Origin: Talinum fruticosum
Lineage: Eukaryota; Streptophyta; Magnoliopsida; Caryophyllales; Talinaceae
Assembly (NCBI GenBank): GCA_021018815.1
Contig: JAITYX010000011.1
Coordinates: 7,454,501 to 7,518,500, forward strand
Length of the DNA: 64,000 nt
Reading direction: 5' to 3'
Numbering within the stretch: the stretch's first letter is position 1; the number at the start of each line of letters is the position of its first letter. The notes beneath the pieces are model-generated. The model saw only the letters and a program-made list of their open reading frames with translations, was not told where the DNA came from and searched no databases. Positions 12,892-24,767 of the stretch are shown one piece after another. A program made the translations under genes and the position numbers.

Positions 12892-14178
12892 GTTATGCGC
12901 CTAGGGGATATGCCTTTTCTATTGTACATTTTGACAAAGTCCTCACATAATAGATCTACCATCGATAAAAACTCCCTGTGATCGATCAACCGGATAATGC
13001 AAGACAAGTTTAATTCTTTCACAAAACAATTTGGTAATGAATTTATATATGGTGTTACGACATGCAATAGAACTTTAACTCACTTGCATTGGATGTTGAT
13101 GATTTGTAAACTTTGATAGCATGCTTAAAATAGTGGCATTAACTTGCTGTAGAAGTTTACCACTTTCAAAGAAGTTTTTGATTGCTTTATAGACATCATT
13201 TCCAAGTAATGTGCCATGTAGTTTTAAAGAAATAACTTCCATATTCATCCGGGCATGAGCTCTTGTCATTACCAATGCTAAACATGGATTTTTTTATCTC
13301 ATCGTTACTCGAATGGCCCGAGCATCTCCTCTCAATGTTGGGTAGTGAGTGTTTCCCATATAGAATGGTCCGACAAAAAGGTTTTGTATCCCGAAACATC
13401 ATCCCCCAAGAAATCTTCAAAGTGGTTGGCAATAATGTCCCCTATTTGCTATTGTTCAAACTTTATTTCTACTTGGGCATTCTTTATGCTTCTAACACTC
13501 ATATTATAATTTCTACGAGCAATTGAGGCATAAAAATATGTTGATCTCTATGCTTGAGCCATGTTTCTATGCATTTATAGCTTTAAAATCCTCTTTCACC
13601 CTTCATATTCTTATAAGTATTGAGGGATTCCTTCTTAGCATCATATAGATACATATTTTAAGGATTGCAATGTATAGCTAGTAGGGCGGAATGCAATGCA
13701 TGTAATGCTTCCGCAACCTTAATTTGTATATCGCCGAATTTCCTATTATTAAGTCGTTTGAGAGGCTACTTCGAATATTTCAAGTTAGTCACTATATGAT
13801 ACATAGGTGTATCATTCACTTCTTATTGCCAAGTATCCATGACAACTTTTTGGAAATCATCACACAAAGTCCACATATTATAAACTTAAAAGAGGTTTTC
13901 CCTTTAATTTTGAAAAGGAAGTTATATTTACTTATATTCAGGTAATTTTCCACCCCATTACTTTTTCCTTAGTTATTTTCCTTAAAGCATAAGGGAAAAA
14001 ATGACTTTATTCTTTTGTCCATCTAATTTTTCTAAAATCAAATGGAATTTGAAAGAAAAAACTCCTTACACTTATTAAAATATTTGAACCATTTAATTAA
14101 TAAATAAGATAACAAATAAAGTCCGGCACATAAAATTTGCACGGGATTTAAACTATTTTTATGAAAATGTACAACTAA

Positions 14179-16566
14179 TTCTGTCTTTGTGCCAAATCAA
14201 GTTGTACCAACTGACCTCCTTTCCTTTGTATCTCAGCCATTCATACCTTGATTTAGTATTATATTCCCCATTAGTTGAACCATTCCAAGAACCATTGTTT
14301 GTATTGAAACCTTGTATTATGGTGTCTCTAACTTTTAGTAGCTTCCTCCAGTACCAACAATCCTTGACTAATATTGTACATTGCCATATATTTCCTCTCT
14401 TTAAGTAATATTGGTGTGTCTATTTGATCCATATATTGTCGGACTTGTCCGCAATGTGCCGGATATGCTTAGTTAATGGAGCCATATTTAATAGTATTTA
14501 ATTCTCATGCCTCTTTGTTTTGGTAAGCAAAGTATTTGCTAGGATATAGGAGCAGTTTTCCTTGCATTCTCTAGGCCCTAAAGAAATTGTCTCGCGTATC
14601 TATTCAACCTTTTGAATCACAATAGAAGGCATAATAAATATTTGACACCAATATATACTCATGCTCAACGGGATAATGTTGATGAGTTTGATTTTTCTTG
14701 CATAAGTAAGTTTTCTAGCGGACTGGACATGGATTTTTGTTGTTATTCTATCAACAAGTATTTGACAATTTGTTTTCCGTAATGTTTGTGGTTTCATTGC
14801 AACCCATAGGTACTTGACTTTTAGAAAACATGTATACTGCTACAACTTAATTTTCATTTCTTGGGTTATTCCAAGACAAACCAGTTGAGATTTGTCTAAA
14901 TTTACTTCAAGTCTTGAAAAGCTTGAGAAATTCTTAAAAACACATATTAAATACCGAATGTTGGTAGGTTCAGCTTTACAAAATAATAATAAGTCATCTC
15001 GCAAAGCTTAGTGTACACATTTATAGCCCTTTGCAGCTGGGGTGATATTTAAAATTTGGTTGCATTACGACAATCTTAATTGCTCTATTGAGGTATTCTA
15101 TAGTTAGGATAAATAGTAGACGAGAAATGGGATCCCCTTGCCTCAATCCTTTTTTGTTTTGAAAATATCCAAAGAGCTATCGATTAAGTTTCATAGAAAA
15201 ACTAGCAACAGAAATGCAAGTCATGATCCATTGGACCATAAAAGCAGGAAATCCATAGCAATGTAGTATAAATCTCATCTCATTGTGTCATACTGGTTTC
15301 TTCCAATCAATCTTCATTATGCACCTAGGGGATAATACCCTTTCTATTGTACATTTTAACCAAGTCAATCACAGCATCATAATGTTGTCTAGAATAGATC
15401 TACCACGGATAAAAGCTCTATGTGACTCGATCAATAAGATAATGTAAGATATGTTTAATGCTTTCACAAAGCAATTTGGTAATGCATTTATATATGGTGT
15501 TGCAACATGCAATGGATCTTAAGTCACTTGGATGTTGAGGATTTATTACCTTTGGTAGCATGGTTAAAATAGTGGCATTAACGTGCTTTAGGAGTTTACC
15601 ACTTTCAAAGAAGTTTTTGATTGCTTTACGTACATCATTTCCAGTATTTGTTTTAATGAAATACTTCCATATCTATCTAGGCTTGGGTTCTTGTCACTAC
15701 TAATGCTAAACATGACTTTTTCTTTTTTTAATCTCGTCATCGGTGAATTCCCGAGCATCTCCTCTTTGTGTTGGGTAGTGAGTTTTGGCACCTGTAGAAT
15801 GGTCTCAAAGGAAGGCTTGTCTCCTGAAACATCACCCCTAAGAAATCTTGAAAGTGTTTGGCAATAATGTCCCCCATTTCCTGTTGTTCAAACTTTGTTT
15901 CTCCTCGGGCATTCTTCATGCTCTAACGCTCATATTGTAATTCCCATAAGCAATTGAGTGAGCAATTAAGTCATGTAAATATGTTGATCTCCATGCTTGA
16001 GCCATGTTTCTTTATTTTGGCTTAAAAATCCCCTTTCATCCTTAACCAGGTTCTTATAAGTATTGAGGGCTTTCCTTTTAGCATTATATAGATTCACATT
16101 ATAAGGATTGCATTGTGTAGGGTAGAATGCAATGCATGTGATGCTTTTACAATCTTGATTTTTATATTACTGCATTTCCTTGTATTAAGCTATTTGAGAT
16201 ACTGCTTCAAATATTTCAACGTAGTCACTATAGATGTACCCTTCACTTCTTTTTGCCAAGTATCCATAACAATTTTTTGAAAATCATCGCACAAAGTCCA
16301 CATAGTATAAAACTTAAAAGAGATTTTCCTTTCAATTTTAAAAGGAAATTTATATTTACTTAATTTCAGATAAATTTCCACCATATTTTCTCCGTTACTT
16401 TTTTCCTTAAAACATAGAAAAAAAGACTTTTTAATTGTTTTTCCATCTAATTTTTCTAGAATCAAACAGTAATCTAAATGAAGAACTTCTTATGCTTAAA
16501 CAATATTTCGAATACATAAAATTCGTACGGAATTTAAATTATTTTATTGAAAATGTACAACTAACT
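14179..16566 (-). mobile_element. L1-type LINE (copy B), tandem duplicate of copy A
   Basis: It starts TTCTGTCTTTGTGCC exactly as copy A does at 9261 and ends GAAAATGTACAACTA as copy A does just before 14178. The lengths agree (2388 bp here; about 2400 bp for copy A once the foldback insertion and its target duplication are removed). The minus strand carries RT at 14600-14797 (ILVDRITTKIHVQ, SIYWCQIFIMP), and a 5' linker at 16190-16465 (FKFYTMWTLCDDFQKIVMDT). Copy B keeps the intact site corresponding to the foldback insertion. It is broken by stops like copy A. Confidence 0.8.
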
Positions 16567-16749
16567 AAGACAGATGGGCTAGCACCAAAAAAAAAAAAAA
16601 AAGGGAGATGGGTTGGATTTTAGGCTTAATGTGGTGACTTGGGCCACAAGTAAATGAAGTGGCTATTTAGAAGAAAAAACTGCCATACTTCATAAAGCCC
16701 AACATGCAAAACCTTTTCCCTCCCTCCATTTATTATTTAAAAAGGAAAA

Positions 16750-16934
16750 AACCTCAACATTAACGTGCGCGTTGAGTATTTTCGCTCGGCCTCTGTCGGC
16801 CTCATTCCTCTTCCTCTCTCCTCTCCATTTATCCCTCAGATACTATTCGGTTTCACTCTTTCAGGCAATGAGGTTTCTTTTGGAGAGTTTACAATCCGAA
16901 TATCTCGTCATCGGAGTTAGGGTTTTAGCAAACT
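16750..16934 (+). promoter_or_regulatory. 5' leader of the TSO1-like gene with an overlapping upstream ORF
   Basis: A pyrimidine-rich leader (CTCTTCCTCTCTCCTCTCC near 16809) precedes the start codon. An upstream ATG at 16868 opens a 26-codon frame that ends with TGA at 16946-16948, overlapping the main ATG (16935) in a different frame. If the transcript starts upstream of 16868, ribosomes would have to leak past this ATG, which would lower translation. The transcription start is not known. Confidence 0.45.
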
Positions 16935-19882
16935 ATGGATACCCCTGATTCTAAAACCCCTTCTACTTCTAACAATAATAAGAACAGCAAGAACAACAGC
17001 AAATTAATCAATCCGTCTTCCTCAGATTCCGCTTTCCAAGTATCGATTCCTCCCTCTATCTCTCTGCTCTATCTATCGGTTTACTTTTCGATTCTTCTTA
17101 TATTACATTTCGGGCCTAATTTGAAGGAAATTTAGCTCGTTAATTCGTGGGTTTTGTGTTGGTTTTAAGTCTTTGGCGTCGGATCTCTTCATATATCTTT
17201 GCACTTGCCTTATGCCCATTTCTTCTGAGTTCCGTTTAATGCTGTTGTTGTTCTTTTATCCGGATGCTTCTCTGGTCGTAATTTGAGAGGATGGGTTGAA
17301 TTTAGGTCTTTGTTGCAAATTTGAGAGGATGGGTTTGTTAGGAGTTCTTATTGCTGAATATGCAGCCCTTTGTTTGATTGTATTACTTGAACAAAAAACA
17401 GCTGCAACATCAACCAGGTGCATGTGGCTTCTGCCTAATGTGGGATTCGGGAGGGTTTGAAACCTGTAGCCTTACCCCTGAGCCCGTTTCTCCTTGGAAC
17501 TTTGAGTAGAATTCTGGTTGTTTAAAAACTTGCCTATCCATTATAAAGGTTCATATAAATAGATTTATAATCCTGATTAGCTTTACTCAACAAGGTCTTC
17601 ATCACCGATGATGGAGCAAGAGTTACTGGCATTGTGTTTCCGGTCAGAAGCAACATTTTTTTTATTGACCGTAGACATGAAGTATCGTTGTTACTTGCAA
17701 TTTTGAGGAAGAGTTTATGCCATCAACACATTCAATCAGGATTTTGTAAATTAGATACAAAAAGATGTGTCCACTACCCAGTTTTGTTTTGAGTTGCAAT
17801 TTCCCTGCTCTTGTGTTACTAACGTGGTGACAAGTGATGGCTTCCTATCTAGCATTGTCTAGTGCGGGCCAAGGCTGCTTACATTTTGTTTTTCCTTGCA
17901 TCTTGTCAAACCCTACTTCAATGCGTTCTACGTCGGTTGTTGTTGATCCAATATATGTTTCTTCTTCTGCCATTTAGGGTACAACATTAGCATATTAACT
18001 TGAATATTGTTGTTTGAAGTTTTGGAACTTTCAAGCATTGAAGAGTAGAAAGGTGCTAGATGAGCCACATTTGAAATATGAATTTGACATCTTTCTTTTG
18101 GTTCCAAATTGCCATTGGTCAAATTCATGCTAGTTATCATTGTTGTAACGTTGAATGCAGAGGTAGTTTGCAGTAACTTGAAACTTTGTATGTTTTTGAG
18201 GTTTTCATGAATCTAATGATATAAAACTTCACAATGAAGGATTATAATAATTAGGGCTATGGATAATAGCATAAAAAATGGCGTGCTGATTGTTTTCCTA
18301 GGTTAGAGTGTCCTCAACATTGTGATGGTGTTGGAAGGGCATTCTGTTTTTGGCTGATATTCTAGTATCATTTTCATCGAGGTAAGGTGATACAGCCAAG
18401 GGTCCTAGTAGTCATAATCCCTTCTTTATGGGAATGTTGTTGACTGAAAAAGCTGGGTCACTTGAACTGTTTTAAGTTGGATATCTCATTTTCCATCATT
18501 TGCTTTTGCACAGGACTCACCAGTTTTTAACTTCATTAGCAATCTGTCCCCCATACAGCCTGTCAAGGCTGCACCTGTTGCTCAAGGATTCCCAGGGCTT
18601 GCTTCACCACCTCTTATATTTGCCTCACCGCGAATAAATTTGCAAACAAGCTTTCTTACTAGGTATGGCAATGTGTTGTATAGTACTGATGGAATTTCTA
18701 TTTACTGGAAAATGTTTTGATTAAAGTAGCAATAACATCTTCATCCCCTTCAGGCAGCTACAATCTTCTACATCCAATTCAGAGTTTTCTGAAGAAAATG
18801 ATAAGTGCCAGAAAAATGGAGGGCATTCTGATGATTGTACAAAAATAGATCTGAGTTTGAAGATTCCATCTATCTGTGGTGATGAAACTGGCTGCAATAG
18901 AAAAACTCAGTACAAGTGGCACATGACAGGGCACCCTTCCTTGATAAATACTTAGCTGACCCAGAATGTACAGATTCGTCAAATAAAAGACTACTTGTTG
19001 ATTCTCCACGATCTTTTGGAGGTGCTTGTTTGGTGCAAAAAGATAATGTTACTATTGAAAATAAGGTACTTGATGGTTCCACATTGCCAAAAGTCACAGA
19101 AGGTGTACAAGCACAACCAAGAGCCCATTTTAAGCTAGTTAAACTTCAACCAAAACGTTTGATTTCAGCATCATCTAAATGCTCTAGTATTTTCCCTGGG
19201 TTATCATCAGGTCATACCGGTGAGGTAATTCCTTGTACTTGCTTTCTGAAGTGCTAGTGATAACCACAGTTATCTTTTGTTGTATATGTGATAGAGAACA
19301 CGATGCTCTGATAACAAACTAATAGAGATTGGGAAAGGGGAAAAGGAATTTAGAGAAGAAGAAAGGAAAAATAGGTGTTCTTATGTTGGAAAACTAGCAT
19401 CTCCGTGCATACCAATGATAATGCAATATTCAACATTATAAATTGGTAATAGATGATTAACAAGATTCATAAACCCCTTATTTATAGGCATGCAACCTTA
19501 CTGTAATATTCCTAATAAGAATAGGACACTATACTTCAAAATTTTCATTTCAGGTGATTACATCGAGGGACGTCAACTGTCCGTCAGATATGTATGTACT
19601 ATTATTATTGAATGAGTGGTTGCATAGATGCACCGATTCCTACTCTCCATCTTCTCCCCTGGGTTCGAACCTTCGGGAAGACAATTTCCTTACCTTGTGC
19701 AAAGAGCAGTTGTGGTGGCGGGCTTTGGTTTTTAACTTGGGCTCGATATATCCCCTCCCCTTGGGCTTGCACTTACCACTGGAAAAAAGTACTATCATCT
19801 GATAATACTTGTTTAGTGTGTCGCTTATGTGTTTAGACTTTTCAAGCTAATTCTCAAATGTTGGTTGAGGCCATAAGGAACA

Positions 19883-19932
<50 letters not shown>

Positions 19933-22900
19933 CGCGCGCCGCACACCCTCTCTCTCTCTGTGCGTGTGCACGCGCACGCGCTCATGCCCGGGGAGGGGGC
20001 AGGATTGCAGATCTTTATGTGTTGTATATTATTGTGAAACTGGAACAGGCTGTCACACACCTTGGTCAATTTGATTACTTACGGGATCATTTGTCTGAGC
20101 ATATACACTTCCAATGTTGTTGTCATCTAAAATTCTCATAGAATATACATAAATGGGTTTCATCCTTATATTTGATGTTTTTTTCAATAATGCCATTGAT
20201 TCCATAGGACATCTTTTTCCTATCATTTCTTGTTAATGGGGCCTTTCTGCTTAGAGTAATTGCTGTACGCAATGTAGGTTGGTCATCTTGAATGTGGCTC
20301 ACTCAGACGCTGCCTCTTTGATGAGAATCAAAGAAATGATTCATCTGATGGATTTGTTTCTCAGAAAGCCAATGATAATCTAACAACAATTCAGGATGTA
20401 GTCAACACTTCATCATCTGGAACAGTTGAGGGTGGGCAAATGATCAACCTTTCAAAACCCATAACTGGCGTGTGCTCTTCTCCAAATGCCAGAAACTATC
20501 CTGCTGCCATTTCCAAGCCATTAGCTATAGGATTGCACTTAAACAGTGTAGTCTACCCCAGATCAACAGATACTGCAGCTAGTGGTCAGCAATCATCTGA
20601 AAAGGTGGCGCGGATGATAAAGAAGACTTCAGTGTTTGTTGCGAGCAATCAGTCAACTGCAAAGCTCAATGCCAGCTCAATCACCACAACTTTAATTGGG
20701 AGAGTCTCAGCTTGCTCTGAAGAAAATCGTGAAAATGAAGCCTCATTGGTGGCTACATCTGGCAATTCGTCAGTTTCAGATGCTGCAGAACATTTTGAGG
20801 ACCCCATTCTGTCGAAGCGAGATGATCCTTCTGCAACTGTACATGACAAGAGAAAATTCAATTCAGAACCAGTTGAAACTAACAAAAACTTATGTCTAGG
20901 TAGCCCAATGAAGAAAAGGCGAGCAACAAATCTTTTTTTTTTAATGCACAAGTCAGACTTGGTCCATCCTTTTACTGGCGTGCTAAATTGTTTCCTTATC
21001 CAGGAAGAAGTCCTCAAGCACCCCCAATGATGATACTTCTAAGCGCTGTAACTGCAAAAGGACCAAATGTTTAAAACTGTTCGTATACTTAACCTTTGTC
21101 TTGTTATTACATAGCCTTCTGCTATCTCCTTGATGCCAACTGCTTTCTTGCAGTTACTGTGATTGTTTTGCTGCCGGTTTGTACTGCGCCGAGTCTTGTG
21201 CTTGCCAAGGGTGCTCTAACCGGGCTGAACACGAAGATACAGTTTTAGAGACACGGAAACAAATTGAATCCAAAAATCCACTTGCATTTACGCCAAAAGT
21301 TGTGCAGCTGGTGACTGATTCTCCTGCTAGTGGCAAGGTATTCTCTTTCTTGGGATCTATTTGACGAGTATTATTTGGAACCAACTTCTTATTGTGCGAA
21401 AATTGCAGGAGGTGGGGAATTTGTCGACTCCATCCTCTGCCAGGCATAAAAGAGGGTGCAATTGCAGGAGATCGATGTGTCTTAAAAAGTACTGCGAGTG
21501 CTATCAGGTCTTCCATTTTGGATTTTCATGATCTTAAAAATCTTAGTTCACTTGTCTTTAAGTTATAACTTTGGCTGGTGACATATATTGAGTCCATTGA
21601 CCAGTTTGATACCTTTTGTTTTAATTGAATAGTCAAATGTTGGATGCTCTGATGGTTGCCGGTGCGAAGGTTGTAAAAATGTATTTGGTAAAAGAGAAGG
21701 TAAATCCCTCCTGCCCTTTCCTAGACAATAGTTGATTTTGCTGCCTGCTTCTGTTTTCCTTTGTTAGATTTAAATCATATTGGAAGCAAGCAATAAGGTA
21801 GTCCGAATGTTGACACTTCCCTAACCATGTCTTTTTCCATCTGAAGAAGAAGGATTCATTAATTAACTGTGTTCTATTATTTCAAATCAGATACCTCTGT
21901 CAGTTTTATCTAGAAAAAAAGTGTTCTCAAATTGTCCATATGAGAGGCTCTCTTGTAAAGTTTTTCACAATCCATCTACTGTGAGACAACCAAACTAATC
22001 CAAGAACTAGATACTAAGAGTTTTGGACATTATTATAATGTGCTAGGTTGTGGAACTTTTAAGTCCAAATCAAAAAGATAAAGAGTTTGGGTTGAGTGTT
22101 TGGTCTTTTTGACAGGATTGTAACAAAAATATTGGCCTCTCATCATCTAATTACTTTTCTGCCATCTTGCATGTCATTTGTATAAAGGTAAGGTTAAACC
22201 TTTGCGTTCAATCAACTTGATCCTTCAACCTTTCATCCCCAGTGTGTTATCTTTTGCTTAAGAGAGAAAAGTATACTATGTAATGTAGACAAAGAGAAAG
22301 ATATGGAGGAGAAACTGTTAATGGAAACCTTGTTGCTTTTTAAGCTGTGGTCCATCAACTTATTCTTCAAGTACCAACCTTCCAGAGGTTTGTGCTATCA
22401 ATGTGTTCTCATCTTGAACACTCGCCATTGTTAATTTGTCTTCCCTATCATTTTTTTTAGTTTATGCAACATTGCCCTAGAGAAAGAACTGAATAACTGC
22501 TTTTATCTGAATTTGGTTACCTATACAGTTTGTACGTTGCTTGTGATACCGCCCAGATTTGAAGGCCTGTCATTGTATGATGACATCAACGATAATGACA
22601 ACAACAATGAACTTGTTTAACAAGATTTACACGCCATCTATCTTGATAGGAAGATCAATGTCCTAGTGTGACTAAGGAGTTTTATACCTATAACACTGCT
22701 TAGTCAAACTACGAAGCTTTGGAAGAGGGTGATTGAGAGGAGCTTGAGGAATGATATCACAATTTCCAAGAACCCGTTTATCCATCTTATATGTAGGCTC
22801 GTGGAACTTTTATAAGGATTGGAAAAATGATCTCCATATGGTGTTCATTTACTTTGAAAAGGCTTATGATCAATGTACTGCTGGAGGTGTTGTGGAGGTG

Positions 22901-24735
22901 CTTGATGAAAAAGGATGTGCCGGTTGCATATACCCAAGCTCAAGGTAGGAAGGACGAGTGTTAGGACCTTAGGAGGGGATACGCATGACTGGCCTATTGA
23001 TATAGGGCTTCATCAAGGATCAACATTAAGTCCTTTTATTTTCGCTATTACTTTGGATGGCTTACTAAAGGGATTCAAGATGAGGTATCATGGTGTATAT
23101 TTGTTGATGATATTGTTTTCATTGATGTGACTAGGGTGGTTCGAGTATTGGAGAGAGATCCCGGAGTCTAAAGGTTTTAGGCCAAAGATTGAATACTTGA
23201 GATGTTGATCCAATTGGGGGGACGAGATATCTTAGTTTAAATAAGCATGCTTAGGGCTCGCCTAGGCGCCCAAAAGCGTGAAGCCTACCCACTTAGGCCT
23301 TGCTAAAGGTCAAGCGCAACCCTCCCGAAAGCCTAGTGCCTCATCCAAGGCGCTGTTGCGCCTCGTGCGCCTTGCAGCTGTAGCTGTGAGAGATTCACTA
23401 AAGTGTAGAAATTCATCAAACTTGTATATAAAGATAATTGCCATTTCTCATGAATTTTTGTGTTGATTGTGTCTCAAACTGTCAAATGACTATTTTTTAG
23501 ATCCCGAGTGTTAATTAAGTAAGCACTATATTTTAATTGTTTCAGTTGTGCTCTTTTGGTGAAAAATTCAGTGAATTTACTGTATTATCATAATTTAAGA
23601 CTGTTGGTGGTATTGTTTGTAGTTATAATGATATCTAATCACTTGTTTGATGTCACCGTCTAATTGATTTTCAAAAGAAATATTGTTTGGTAATGTTGTC
23701 GAGCATCTTTTAATAAAAGTGTGCCTTGTGTTCGAAAAGCCCAAACTCTAGTCTTGAAGCTTGTGCCTTGGGCCCATTACCTTTTGCAATTTTGTGCACC
23801 TTGAGCTTTTTAAACTAAGGGAGATTTTGAAGAAAAAGTCACTAGTTGGGGGCAATATTAAGATTAGAGAAGTTCGAATACTTGGGCTCGATCATTAAAG
23901 AGAGCGAGAATCCTTTTGAAGATATTAACTAGTGCATAAAGGCGAGGTAACAAAATTGGAGGAATGCTTCAAGAGTGTTGTGTGATAAGAAGAGAGTTTA
24001 TTTTATAGTGGTAAGGCCAACAATATTATAGGATAGATTAGAGTATTAGCCAATTAAGAAGACCCAAGTCTAGATGTTTTCTCGTCACAGAGATAAGGAT
24101 GATTCGGTAGATGTCCGGCTATTAGAGATTGGATAGGATTAAGAATGAAGTGAAGTGATTATAGCCAAAGTAGGAGGTGCATCCATAGAAGACAAGATGA
24201 GAGAAACTATACTTAAGCTATTTCGTCATGTTAAAAGGAGTTTAGATGCATCAGTGAGATGATGTGAAAGGATCAAAATTTTGGGGGTTAGAAGTAGGGA
24301 TAGGAGTATAACCTAGACCGGAACAACCCGCCCGAACCTGCCCTGATTTTTGTGGGTATGGGTATAAAAAAATTGAAATTTTCGGTACGGGTTAAACGGG
24401 TTCGGGTATGGGCGGGTACGGGTATAGGGTTCACCCGCTCCGAACCCATACCCGAATGTTTTGTTTTTTAAAATAAAATTTGCTGTTACGCCAATTAAAT
24501 ATGTTTTATCATTTTATTTGTGTTATCGATGTATAATTACAATTTTATGATAGAGGTAAGAGAGTTTTGTAGCGTATAATTACAATTTTATGATAGAGGT
24601 AAGAGATTTTTGTAGCTATTCATCACTAATGCCAAATTACGGTAGTATAAAACTCGATAGGTATTACCCGATGGGTATTATTGTTTAACATTTGTACATA
24701 CCCAAATAATACCCCATACATCCGAAATACCCTAT

Positions 24736-24767
<32 letters not shown>

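Noticed and set aside
17400..17500. tRNA-like GGTTTGAAACC box in TSO1-like intron 1
   Set aside because: No A box at the right distance, no tail and no duplication; not enough for a tRNA gene or SINE.
22751..23130. Reading the intron 8 frames as part of the host gene
   Set aside because: The residues match RTE reverse transcriptase, and exons 8 and 9 of the CXC gene join in frame without them.
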